Source: Rhynchospora pubera (taxonomy: Eukaryota; Streptophyta; Magnoliopsida; Poales; Cyperaceae). From it: a stretch of DNA of 64,000 bases. The stretch spans positions 79,403,002-79,467,001 of the forward strand of contig CM051463.1 in the NCBI GenBank assembly GCA_028095005.1. The letters run 5' to 3'. The number at the start of each line of letters is the position of its first letter. Position 1 is the stretch's first letter. A program made the position numbers and the translations under genes. The notes under the pieces were generated by a model. The model was not told the DNA's origin. It worked only from the letters and a program-made list of their open reading frames with translations, and did no database searches. Shown piece by piece: positions 36,557 to 47,799 of this stretch.

Positions 36557-37996
36557 CAAAGGAAATCGTTTTGTGCGGACAGAATGGAGCGGTTCCTTTT
36601 TTTTAGCGAGGAAGCAGGCAAAAATAGCAAATCCTGTACCAAAGAAGGTAAAAATAAGCTCATTTATGCTGTCAGAAGGAGAGATAAAGGAGGAAGAGGT
36701 GTGTTGTATTTTTTGTTGTCTTGTGCTTGATTTGGCATATATTGGTGCTGGTTTTGTTGGATTAGCAATCTCGTGACTTTATAGAAAGCTGGATTGTTCT
36801 CTATATATATCATAGTTGTTCAGCATCTAAAATTGTAAGATTGTTTTGGAGGCATAAGGAGAGTTCAGATAATAATATTCCTGAGTAATGGAGGGAGGAC
36901 AAAACAGTGGTGTTCGCAAGGTAGGATATCATGTCTGTATTTTTTCAAACTCCATTAATAAAATGATGGACTGTTTCTTTGTTTTTACGACAGAAATGAT
37001 GAGGCAGCATTTTTTCAGTGGGGTAATGTGAAGGGAGAACTCACCTTGAATGAAAAAGATGCTGCGGCTGGTCCTGTAGATGGCACGAAACATGTTGTTC
37101 TCATCAAATGTAAGAAAACTGTGTTGAGGATGCGCTCCTTTGTTGGCCAGCAAGGTGGTCGAGGCAGAATTTCTGAGCTATCAGGTCACAACGACATGCA
37201 TGATGGGGGGGAGATGAGTAGGGAGCATGGTCCAGATGGTGTTGCGAAGAAGAGCGAACACCATTCTATGTCGATTGTCGGCATTAGTGGGGTTCGCTCT
37301 TCTTCGCAACACCATCTGGACCATGCTCCCCACTCATCTCCCCCCCCATCATGCATGTCGTTGTGACCTGATAGCTCAGAAATTCTGCCTCAACCACCTT
37401 GTTGGCCAACAAAGGAGCGCATCCTCAACACAGTTTTCTTACATTTGATGAGAACAACAGGTTTCGTGCCATCTACAGGACCAGCTGCAGCATCTTTTTC
37501 ATTCAAGGTGAGTTCTCCCTTCACATTACCCCACTGAAAAAAAATGCTGCCTCATCATTTCTGTCGTAAAAACAAAGAAACAGTCCATCATATTATTAAT
37601 GGAGTTTGAAAAAATACAGACATGATAGCCTACCTTGCGAACACCACTGTTTTGTCCTCCCTCCATTACTCAGGAATATTATTATCTGAACTCTCCTTAT
37701 GCCTCCAAAACAATCTTGCAATTTTAGATGCTGAACAACTATGATATATATAGAGAACAATCCAGCTTTCTTTAAAGTCACGAGATTGCTAATCCAACAA
37801 AACCAGCACCAATATATGCCAAATCAAGCACAAGACAACAAAAAACAAAACACACCTCTTCCTCCTTTATCTCTCCTTCTGACAGCATAAATGAGCTTAT
37901 TTTTACCTTCTTTGGTACAGGATTTGCTATTTTTGCCTGCTTCCTCGCTAAAAAAAGGAACCGCTCCATTCTGTCCGCACAAAACGATTTCCTTTG
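36557..37996. repeat. 1.44-kb near-perfect inverted repeat (foldback locus)
   Basis: The left arm is 36557-37259 and the right arm about 37292-37996. They are reverse complements with only scattered mismatches by eye, separated by about 32 bp (37260-37291). The outer ends are CAAAGGAAATCG and CGATTTCCTTTG. The left arm contains what looks like a captured gene piece: an exon ending GTTCGCAAG, a GT-AG intron (about 36921-36989), then a frame reading NDEAAFFQWGNVKGELTLNE. I could not identify it. A transcript through this region would fold into a stem of about 700 bp. Confidence 0.92.
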
Positions 37997-38760
37997 AGAA
38001 TATTGTACTACTGCCAAACACATTTCGTGCAAGGTACTGCATGCATCTTACGGAATAAAAAATTAATTGCGCTAACCAAACCAACGGCTACAAATCCTGT
38101 TGTGCGTTCCACATAGTATAAATACTACACAGCATTGATTCCAAACCCTATTATACAAACGACATGCTAATAGAACGTGGTCTTATGCAAATTGAAGAGA
38201 ATCTGATATCTTTTACTCAACCTCGCTCATTGATTTTCATTTCCTTCAATTTAAAACACAACATGCCTGCCTAAATACATGTATTCTGCCTCAGCAAGAC
38301 AATGCATGTCTTACTCACCACAACGAGTTTCCCGTCAACAGAGTAAGACAAGCATTGTCTTCTTGGAGCAACATACATATAACCGTATCATACGTTCCTC
38401 CTAACCATTTCATATCTTCACGCTCCTCTTGCAAAGGCTCCCAGTCCAACCTATTGTATTTATAGTAAGGTCCACGCACTATATCTATATACAATCAGCA
38501 ATAAAACAATTTTTCGCTGAACCATGAGAACATCCGTGACACATAAGACCCCAGCCACCAAATGCCAAAATAGTGTTCATGTGAGCATACAATGTTCATG
38601 TGACCTCCAAAAACATGAATGGAGGAACCGTTCCATTCTGTCCGCACATGTTTGCTATCTCGCCACTGTTATGCATGCCAGTTTTACACATCTCCACCAT
38701 CAAAGACGATATAATATCGATGATGCTATTACACTTGACCAAAAACAAAATAAGAAAAAT
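37997..38760. other. Tail of the Helitron-like element
   Basis: Not paralogous to the segmental units. It holds a second copy of the GGAACCGTTCCATTCTGTCC tract (about 38627-38646) that also marks the outer end of the right arm (37959-37977). The repetition ties this stretch to the inverted repeat as one element. No gene. Confidence 0.5.
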
Positions 38761-39257
38761 AGGTCGCGCAACACGCGACGACCCCCCTAGTCAAAGCTCA
38801 AAGGTCGTACGCTATGAAAAGTTGAATATTCACTTGGTCGATGAACAATTAAATTTACAAAAAATTGACCCTTTTTATATGAATATTATGCAAATATATC
38901 ATAAGCCATATTTGCAGTGTCTTATTTTTAAATTTTAAAATATAAATTATTTATCAATTGTTAAAACTTTAAACTAATTAATTAAATGGAAAGTCCATAC
39001 TGTGGAGCTAAGTAAAAGGCGTCGATTTCGGAGAATACTAATTAATTATGCTCGATCCGGTTTGGTTCGACTGATTAATCCCACAATGAAGAACTAAAAT
39101 TAATTCAATAATATAAATAAACTCTTTGCATGACATTGGTCGTGGTTCTATACAACCACATCCCTGGAGCCCGAGTCTATGGACTCCAATAGGGAACGTG
39201 CAACATGCACGTGTGGCATCACATAAAATTTGACTAAACATGTTTCGTCTTTCATTT

Positions 39258-39416
39258 GGGTGTGTTTGGATAGTTGGAAGAAAGAAGAAGAAGAAGGAAG
39301 AAGAAGAAAAAAAAAATTATAAACAATTCAAACTCTTCACAAAATTACACACTTTTCAATACTTCTTCCCACTTCTTTCCTTCTTCCCTTCTTCCCACAC
39401 CTATCCAAACGCACCC
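39258..39416. repeat. MITE, 3-bp-duplication family
   Basis: The ends GGGTGTGTTTGGATAG and, reverse-complemented, GGGTGCGTTTGGATAG are inverted repeats, flanked by TTT on both sides (39255-39257 and 39417-39419). The paralogue at about 17895 lacks the insertion (TCTTTCATTGTGTAC). Confidence 0.88.
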
Positions 39417-39838
39417 TTTGTGTAAATATAAATGTGTTTGCTTTCCCTTAGTACGTGACATGCGTACTTAGCAATATTTTTTACCCTTTTTGATGGGAAA
39501 AGAGAAAACTTAGCTTTTCAATCGAGTATAGATGATAGTGGAGACCACTTTGCTTGAATTTTAAGATGATAGTTTTATTTGCAGTATAATTTTAAAAAAT
39601 TTGTTTGAGCATCCCCTCGTAATGTTCCATCAAACATGAGTGGATTTAAAGGGAGGCCAGGGGCACTGCTCCCTGTGACAAAAATATGTTGTGATTTTGT
39701 ACTGTATTTCCTTTTAATTTTACAGAAATTCTATAATCCCCCCCCCTCCCAAATTCAAGTAGGAAAATATGCTTCTTCATAAATTTCGAACCCTCGTATG
39801 GTAAATTTCTATCTCTGCTCTTGATTTTTATTACCTTT

Positions 39839-40027
39839 GGTTCCGTTTGGATGCGTTGAGAATAAAGAAGGAAGAAGGAAGAAGGGAAGAAATTTATTGG
39901 GATGGGGTAAATTTATTGGAAAGTGTGTAACTTTTGTGAAGAGTTTGGATGGTTAGAAATAAATTTATTAGTAAAAAGTAGTTATTCCTTATTCCTTATT
40001 CCGGGAAGAAGCTATCCAAACGGAGCC
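39839..40027. repeat. 189-bp MITE, twin of the copy at 18382
   Basis: The ends GGTTCCGTTTGGATGCG and, reverse-complemented, GGCTCCGTTTGGATAG are inverted repeats, flanked by TTT on both sides. The empty site TTACCTTTGGAAATAT is present in the paralogue at about 42160. It has the same length as 18382-18570 and nearly the same sequence, so both derive from one active burst. Confidence 0.88.
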
Positions 40028-40289
40028 TTTGGAAGAATCTTCTTTTTAAAACAATTAAACTATTGCGTCTGATTCCTATTTGTTTGTAATATATTTTTTT
40101 AAAGAAAAAAAATCGAATTTGACAATCAAACATTTTATAAATTAATAAATGAATTATTCTGACATTCATAGTAAAAAACAAAAAATATTATGCCAGGATT
40201 ACAATAAGAAAACTAGCTATATATTTGGGAACACATTAAATTATTTTTCATCCCTTTTGGATCTTTCTTTTTCTTTTCTTAGTTTTGCT

Positions 40290-42480
40290 TATTAAAATGC
40301 AATTTAAGCATTTGATATCTAATCAAGGTCGTGCGCTATAAAAGTTGAATACTAACTTGGTTGGTGAACAATTAAATTTGCATAAAGATATATCATAAAC
40401 CATATTTACACAGTCTGATTTTAAAATTCATAAATTATTATAAATATATGAATTTGGAATGGGAACATTAACAGGATGAACAGTGCAACAATATGTGAAT
40501 GCTCATGATCCTCTATCAATAGAACATTTGTACAATTTCACAACAGTTTTTTGTTATAAAACTTTAAACTAATTAATTAAATGGGAAGTCCATGGTGTAG
40601 AGCTATGTAAAAGGCGTCGATTTCGGAGAATGATCAATTGATTATATTATACTTGATCCGGTTTCGTTCGACTGATTAATCCCACAACGAAGAACTCAAA
40701 TTAATTTAATTATATAAATAAACTCTTTTCATGACATTTGTCGTGGTTAGTGTTTACCAAACGGGGCGGGGCGGGGCGGTCAAACTCGCGGCGGTTCACG
40801 GGTTAGGACGGGGCGGGTTAGGACGGTCCACGGATTAAGACGGGACGGGTTAGGACGGTCCATCTTAGAAATCTTGGCCCTAACCCTTCTTAAACCCGCC
40901 CCATGTAACTCGCACGGGTTATGACGGTCCGGTCATGTCCGGTCCGCAGGTTTTTATTTATTTTATTATTACTATTTTTTTATTTTTCTTTAGTATTAAA
41001 TTACATATATAATCACTATAACGGTTTTTTTGCTGTTTTTTTTTTGTTATTTTTTCAATATTTTTTTGTTTTTTCAATATTTTTTCTGTCTTTTATTTTT
41101 CGTTAATTACTTTTATTTTTTACTTTTACGTTTTTCTTTTATTTTTTTTACTTATCTTTTCTGTTTTTATTTTTTTTTTCTTATATTTGATTTGAAATTT
41201 TTTTATTAGATGAAAAAATTTGAATATAATTATATAAAGTTACCCTCCTTTTTTTCGGGATTAGCACGAGTTTTGGACGGGTTGACGGGGCGGGACGGTT
41301 CGGTCCACGGGTTAAGACTGGGCGGGTTAACACGGGTAGTTTTAGAAAGGGCGGCCCAAATCCGTCGAAGACCCGCCCCGTTCTAACCCTTCGGTCCATC
41401 GCTGTCCATGGACGGTCTGGGGCGGTCCGGTCCATGGGACGGGTTCGACCCGGCGGGTTTTTGGTAAACACTAGTCGTGGTCATATACAACCACGGTCCA
41501 CGGACCCTGGGTCACGCGACTCCGATAGGGAAACATGCAACATGCACGTGTAGCATTTCATAAACAAAACTTTAGCTTGCTTGTGACTTGTGATGATTGT
41601 GATTCTGATGATTTGTGCTTTCGATTTCAGTACGTGACATGCGTACTTAGCAATTTTTTTTCCCTTTGCTTTTTAGTCCAGTATACCGTATACTACTAGT
41701 AGTACTTGTCCCTTTTCACTATTTGAGAGTTATTTTGTTACGTATACTTGAATGTTGAAACTTTTGTTTAGATTCTGTATCAAACCTCACTCACTTCTTA
41801 TATGTGGAGACCACTCTGCTTGACTTTTAGTATTATTAAATTTTATTTGCAGCTTAATTTTATTGGAGTATTAATTCCGAGGTTACAAATAAAATTTTCT
41901 TTTTGTATCCCCTCGTAATATTCAATCAAACATGAGTGGATATAAAGGGAGGCCAGGGGTCCTGGCGTCCTGTTCCCTCTGTCAAAAAATATTGTGATTT
42001 TGTACTGTATTTCCTTCTAGTTTACATAAAATTCAATAATCCCCTCACCCACCCCTCCTCCCCAACCCCAAAATTCAAGCAGGAAATATATGCTTCTTCA
42101 TAAATTTCGAACCCTCCTTTGGTAATTTTCTGGCTTCTGCTTTTGATTCTTATTACCTTTGGAAATATGTTCATTTAAAAAAATTAAACTATTGCACCTG
42201 ATACCTTTGTTTTCTTGTATAATTTTTGTAAAGAAAAATAAAATTTGATAATCAAGTATTTTATAAATTAATAAATGAAATATTCTGACCTTCATTGTAA
42301 AAACAAAAAAAATAGTATGCCAGGATTACAATTACGAAAGCCTATTAAATTACTTTTCATTCATTTCCTTTTTTTTATTTTTTGTTTCGTTTTGATTTTA
42401 ATTCTTTTTTTGTGCTTCTGTCTCTTTAGTTTTGGAAATTGGTTAGGAATTGATTTGTGTTGTTTCTTTGCTCGATAACT
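40290..42480. repeat. Segmental duplication unit 5
   Basis: Paralogous to units 2 and 4, interrupted by the hAT element at 40748. Its right end runs into the downstream flank of the broken dioxygenase gene. The stretch at 42245-42370 is repeated again at 48115-48240. Confidence 0.7.
40748..41473. mobile_element. hAT-type element with GC-rich ends, 726 bp
   Basis: The terminal repeats are TAGTGTTTACCAAA at the left and, reverse-complemented, TAGTGTTTACCAAA at the right. The perfect 8-bp duplication GTCGTGGT flanks both sides (40740-40747 and 41474-41481), and the empty site is seen in units 2 and 4 (GGTCGTGGTTCTATAC). Inside each end is about 150-200 bp of GGGGCGG/GGACGG-rich subterminal repeats around a T-rich core. 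No open frame of note. Confidence 0.9.
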
Positions 42481-42653
42481 TTTGTATCTAGTCGTCTCAG
42501 AAGAGTTCCGACCTACTGAAAAAGTACTTGTCGATTATAGAAAAAAAAAAAAAACACAACCTCGGGTTTTAAGTTTTATTAATAGTGGCTGACAAACAAA
42601 TTCAGAAAACAGAATGTGTCCAGGGGTTGTAAAGGAGTGAATTGGCAGGCTCG

Positions 42654-44861
42654 TTATTGGATAAGCAGGGCATCAATGTTTCGCTCGCCGTCTGGACCTT
42701 GGCCATAGTACCATGACTTGGCAAAATCCGCATACAATACTTCTTTATACTTTGCACGATTTTCTGCTGTTATGAGCGGAGGTGCAGGATATATTTTACG
42801 GACCATCGATGGGTCATGAAATGTTGCCACTGACAGGCGTGCCTTGTCGGCATTAACCAGTGCGCGATGCACTGAGCACTTATAAGCACCGTTGGTGATA
42901 ATCTGCAGATAAATTTTTAAGAAACAGTGAGATAAACGGTAATAAATGCTGGAAGCTTAAGACCAACAATGTCGGCTTGATATTCAAAATCAGGCCTGTC
43001 AATGGTAACATGCCCCAGAATAAAGAAATGAAAAGAAACTATTCAAATTAGGAAGAATCTAGGCACTATCTCCAGACAAAATTTCACCGTTGCAAAGTGG
43101 TTATACAATTCACAGCGCAAAACATATGTATAGCATTGACATTAGTTATCCAATGTCAATTTCTTTTGTAAAGTATACATTGAGTCTAGAGAAGATAAAC
43201 TGCATCCATGATTTATTATGATGACAGAAATATGACTCCTTTGCGCTTTCTGATAAAAATCATCTATTTATTAGAAGGATAAACTTTGCAACAGGACTGA
43301 CTAAGTTACAAAAACTTCTACAGTTATCAGATTATACAATATTTCGCGCAACTTAATTTAACAGTTGGGTGTAGTTTGCAAATTTGTCAAAACATTTGGG
43401 CACACTAATTATAACGGGTTCAACCCTTGAAGTATGAGAACTGTTGGCTCCATCTGTAAACAAGCAAAGAAAGTTTAGGGTATAACTTTCCAAAGAATCC
43501 AAAACAACTTTAGGGCATCAATTATTGTCAGCATATGACAGTCTGAACAGTGATCCCAAACCAAACCTTCAAAAGCACCAAAAGCTAATGGAGTTATGAC
43601 TTATGAAACATTGAGAAATAAGTTGATATCACTTGGAATGTCTTTTAATGCATCTGTGATCTTTGCAACATATCAATGATGCAATATTTCTTAGCATATT
43701 GATCATAATAACAATAAATTAATAATAGCCAAGTACCTCGGTCATACTGGCCAAGATAACCACGATTGCATCTTCGAGAGGTTGCACCTGGACCCACTGG
43801 TCATCCTTAAGTACCTCCAAGCCTCCTACATCATCTTGTATCAACTATGTAATTGCTCCCATGTCAGAGTGTGCCTCTATTCGCAATGCAAGGTCAGGCC
43901 GGAGGCACGGGGGGTAGAAACTCACAATTATGTTTTGATACAGATCCCCAACTGCATCCTCAATGTATGACGGTGGCAGGTTTAGGCTCTGAGAAATGAT
44001 GGAGAGGAGTCGTTTGGCAAGGCGTTCCATTTCATTGCTGTACTGGGTGACCACTTCCCTGGGATAATAATGTGCTAGGTAAGGTAAGTTTCTTGTGGTC
44101 ATTAAAATGTTCAAAATCAAATTTTTTTTTTTTTGAAATAAGTGGAATTATCCACTGCTTCTCATTACTTTTTGTAATCAAGAAGTAAAAAATAGAATTC
44201 ATAGAAACAACAAAAACACAATTATTTCTAGTGCCCCTATGCTATATAATCCCTCCCCAATCAATTATTTCTACGTGAGCTACTTTATTACATAGGAGTG
44301 TTCAAAATCACATTTAAAGCACACTATGAATGAAAGTAAAAATAGTAAGTTTGTAACATAGTAGCATATGTAAAAGTACTTAATATAATTGAACAGTATA
44401 TGGGCTACAAATGATTTGGTGAATAGATTATGGGGCTAGATCAGAAACTGAATTGCTAACCTGTAATTGGGGATAAAATGAGGCCACTTGGTGGGATCTC
44501 TCCTGTGCAGTGGTAACGTATAGTGTTTGAAATAATCTCTCCAGTCCAGCACGGTGCCATCCCTGGCGAGCATTTTGCTGCCGTACCCCTGAGCAGTGGG
44601 GCCCTCGGTCGGGTCGCAACTGTACGTGGTCTTCTGTTCCATGGGAGACTGGAAGAATTCAACCCCGAGGGACCTCATCTTTTTGAGGAGGGAAGGCGGC
44701 ACGCCGTGGTTGATGACGTGGAACGCGCTCCATTCGGAGCAGGCGCGGCGTACTTGGGGAGTGGGATCGGATGAGGAGAGGTCGATGGTGGGGATGGATG
44801 GAGAAGGGGGCTGGATTTGAACTCTGTCTCTTTGGGGAAGGGGAGGTGAAGCTGCTTCCAT
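42654..44861 (-). pseudogene. 2-oxoglutarate/Fe(II) dioxygenase, broken tandem copy
   Basis: Exons 44861-44461, 44058-43737 and 42902-42654 align one to one with the intact gene at 50524-52598, introns included. Codon TAG at 43847-43845 replaces TTG, stopping the protein just after the HxD motif (AHSDMGAIT-stop), so the second iron-binding His and the RxS motif (in 42902-42654) are lost. Relative to the intact copy the first exon is 29 codons shorter, missing most of the N-terminal stretch before SIPTIDLSSSD, and a conserved Gly before the HxD motif is Arg (ALRIEAHSD). All splice sites remain good, and the third exon has one extra codon. The damage is slight, so the gene died recently; a sequencing error at one base is possible but would not explain the other changes. 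Confidence 0.9.
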
Positions 44862-44975
44862 GCCGGTCATCACAAGTGACTTTGTGAGTGTTTAGACTTT
44901 AGACTTTATAGAGAGAGAAGCTATTTAATTTGGCAAAACCATGGCACGGCTTGATTGATTCCGTGATTCCGTCGC

Positions 44976-46331
44976 TGGACCTGTCAAAATGTGGCCGTTT
45001 GAACGTTTTAACGTTCCGTCGAACGTTAAACGTAGTCCATTTTAGTTACGTTTGGGCCAACGTAACGTAAGCGGAAATGGACCCTTACGTTTCATTTATT
45101 TTCGTTGTTACGCATAATATTGCAAATAAATAGAATATATGATGGATTGCAGAGAAACAATAGAGACAACGAGGGTTTCACCTAATGCGCCGCATCATCC
45201 TCCATTCTTCGCACGCTTCCTCTTCTCTCTTCATTTCTTTCTCTTTGGCTCTCTCTCCACAGCTCGCCGTCTGGTTTCTCTCGCACCGTCGCACCTTCAT
45301 CATCTCTCTTTCTCTCTCTCAGCTCTCGCTGTGACCTCCTCTCAGATCTTCGACACATATCTCCTTCTCATCTCCGATCCTCCTTCACTGCCTCACACCT
45401 AAGCACCTCCTCCCCTTGGACATTAGAGAAGGATTTGTCTTTGCCAGCGCCATCTCCAACTCCCAACTCCTCCGTTCTAACAAGGTAACTCTTCCCCTTC
45501 AATTAGGCAACTCTTCTCTTTTCTCTTGACTTTTTCTTGTTGCTCATGGCTTTCTCACCTTTTCAGACATTGTTTTTAGTTTCTAGTTGGTTTTTGATTC
45601 AGACATTGTTTCTAATAATAGCCTATGATGAATTAAAATCTGAGGCCAGATGTCTCTCTAAACATTTTTGTTTTACTAGTATACATCTCTTTTGAATAAT
45701 TATGACTTTGTTTTGAATTGATAATGCTTTTTGTGATGTCTTGGTTTGCTTTAAACATTTTTATTTTTACTAATTTGATTTTGCGTTGAGGTTCACCAAT
45801 GGTGAGCTCTATGTCTAGTGTGAGGATCATTGATAGATACTTGACTTCTCTGTACTTTGTACCAGGTCGGTACAAGGCTATATTTTTTTCTGGTACAACT
45901 TCAGGGACTGATCTGTGATTCAATTAGTTTTTGAGGACCTTTTTGTAAATTTATTTGAACTAGTCTAAGGACCTATTTGTGAATTTGACAGAAAATTGAG
46001 AAATTATCTGTTTTTACTGAGTTTACAGCACCAGATTTTTACTGTTATGAGTTTCATTTGCATCATGAGTATGAACTGATTTTGTGTAATATACAGTGAC
46101 TTTCAATTCTGCTTACAATATTGTTATGTTACAATTTGTAAATTATGATTTGAATGAAGCCTGAGACAATTTATTTGGAGATAAAACGGAAACAATATTT
46201 ATAACGTTTTAACGTTTGTGACGTTTAAACAAATGAAACATTAACCGGAAAAAAAGTTCTTACGTTTAATAAACGGAACATTAAACGTAAGAGTTTATTT
46301 TTGTGGACATTATGAACGTTTGACAGGTCTA
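44976..46331. mobile_element. hAT-type element just upstream of the broken dioxygenase, 1.36 kb
   Basis: The left end is TGGACCTGTCAAAATG and the right end, reverse-complemented, is TAGACCTGTCAAACG. The 8-bp duplication is slightly diverged: TCCGTCGC (44968-44975) and TCCGTTGC (46332-46339). The interior has a CT-rich stretch (45180-45480) like the 5' leader of an autonomous relative's transposase gene, but no transposase frame. It begins 115 bp before the dioxygenase start codon. Confidence 0.85.
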
Positions 46332-46339
46332 TCCGTTGC

Positions 46340-47768
46340 CTTGCCCTTGCTAGCTACTTGTGAGTTGTGAATATAATATTGTGGAAGGACATGAGCCAGT
46401 CAAGTCAAATCACTAAAAAAGTTTTTTTGTTCCTTTCTAACCATTGAGTCCAACAGATGAGATGTCATGGCAGCCAGCCAGAATAGTCTTCGCACAAGAT
46501 ACATCTTCGCACAGAATAGTCAAATCACTCCAAATTGTCTAATGGAGGGACATTGTGTAAATAAATGATCCGCATTTTTAAAACACAACTGAATTATCCA
46601 ATTAAAAATACTTTACCGAAATAACAACTGAACCAAACAAAACGACATACATTCCGGTATTTTGGCCGGATAAGATGAAAATTCCACCAAAACTGAATTT
46701 TAAAACTGAAACCGAGCCTAATAATCTAAAATTTTACGATTCGATTTAAAATTAAATTAAATGGACGATGCCATGGCGAGCTTTTTGTTGTAGCGGGTCA
46801 GAAAGTTGATTTCAGGGCCAATGGACAACACAGATGGATATACAAGTCTGGGGGCAGAAAAACAAGAACGGAGATAATTGGTGCTGATGTAAGTATTTTT
46901 TTACATAAATGATAACTGCATGGAATTTTGTCGTCGCTTTAACAAAATAAATATATAAAATAGACAAAATAGACATTTAAAAGTTAAAACAAAATAATCA
47001 AATGAACACATATGAACAAATAAGTTCAATAAAAATAAATTGACTATGCATAAAAAATATGAACAACATTAAAAAAAAAATCATAATTGAATTAAGTGAA
47101 CACATATATAGATAAACAAACTGAACATATAAATGAATAAAGTGAATAAATGCAAATACGATGGCTTATGATGGTGTGAAAAGATGATAGATAGTAATTT
47201 TTTTTTTAGATTTGTCTGTCCGATGTCAAACTAGTAAATTTTATTGATCAACCAAAAAAAATTATTTGGCAGCCGCCTGTCAAGGGTTTCTAAAAAACAA
47301 AAAAAAAGGTACAAGTGAAATTTTAAATAAATAAAAAAAAGGAAGACTAGCGAATCAGTGAAAATAATAATAAATAAATAAACAGAAAACAATCAGCAAG
47401 ACATCACCACGGGGTTAATATATGTGAACGGTACGTAACTTCACTTTAAAATACCAACCAACATAGCATTTCTTATTTGGGAGGATAAAATATTATGCAG
47501 TGGGTCCAAAGTAGATAAGGTCCAAATGTGAATGTCCAATCCAACCGTCCAAGGGAGAGAGAGAATCAAAAAAGAAACACGCGCGATGACATCGGCACAT
47601 CGACATCGATCGCTCGAATTAATTAATCTGCAAAAAACCAAAAGATGATCTGGCTGACAGTGACAGTACACACGGCACTACTTTTCTCCTAGCTTGAATA
47701 ATTTGTTTTTTTTTTTAATATTGTCAATCTAAACAATGACGTCTAAACACCGAAAAATTAAAGGTGAT

Positions 47769-47799
<31 letters not shown>

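Larger units (their letters stand above)
36556..38790 (+). mobile_element. Helitron-like element, 3' end well supported
   Basis: The 3' end shows the hairpin GTCGCG-CAACA-CGCGAC (38763-38779), then GACCCCC and CTAG at 38787-38790, followed by T. That is the canonical Helitron terminus: a short hairpin, a spacer of about 10 nt and CTRR. The 5' end is less certain. The unit-3 paralogy stops at 36556, where TC begins, but the base before it is T rather than the usual A. No Rep/helicase gene is present, so it would be non-autonomous. The right flank resumes a different part of the segmental unit than the left flank, which implies an accompanying deletion or rearrangement. Confidence 0.55.
38791..40250. 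repeat. Segmental duplication unit 4
   Basis: The left part is paralogous to 17325-17960 and the right part to 41820-42370 (shared CATCCCCTCGTAAT-like, AACATGAGTGGAT and AAAGGGAGGCCAGGGG tracts). Two MITEs are inserted. No coding sequence. Confidence 0.7.

Noticed and set aside
36432..36776. 114-codon plus-strand frame
   Set aside because: It runs across the junction of the segmental unit and the inverted repeat, so it is chimaeric. The same peptide appears reversed in the other arm.
45139..45402. 87-codon Ser/Leu/Phe-rich open frame
   Set aside because: It falls in the CT-rich leader-like part of a hAT element and has no transposase or other motif.
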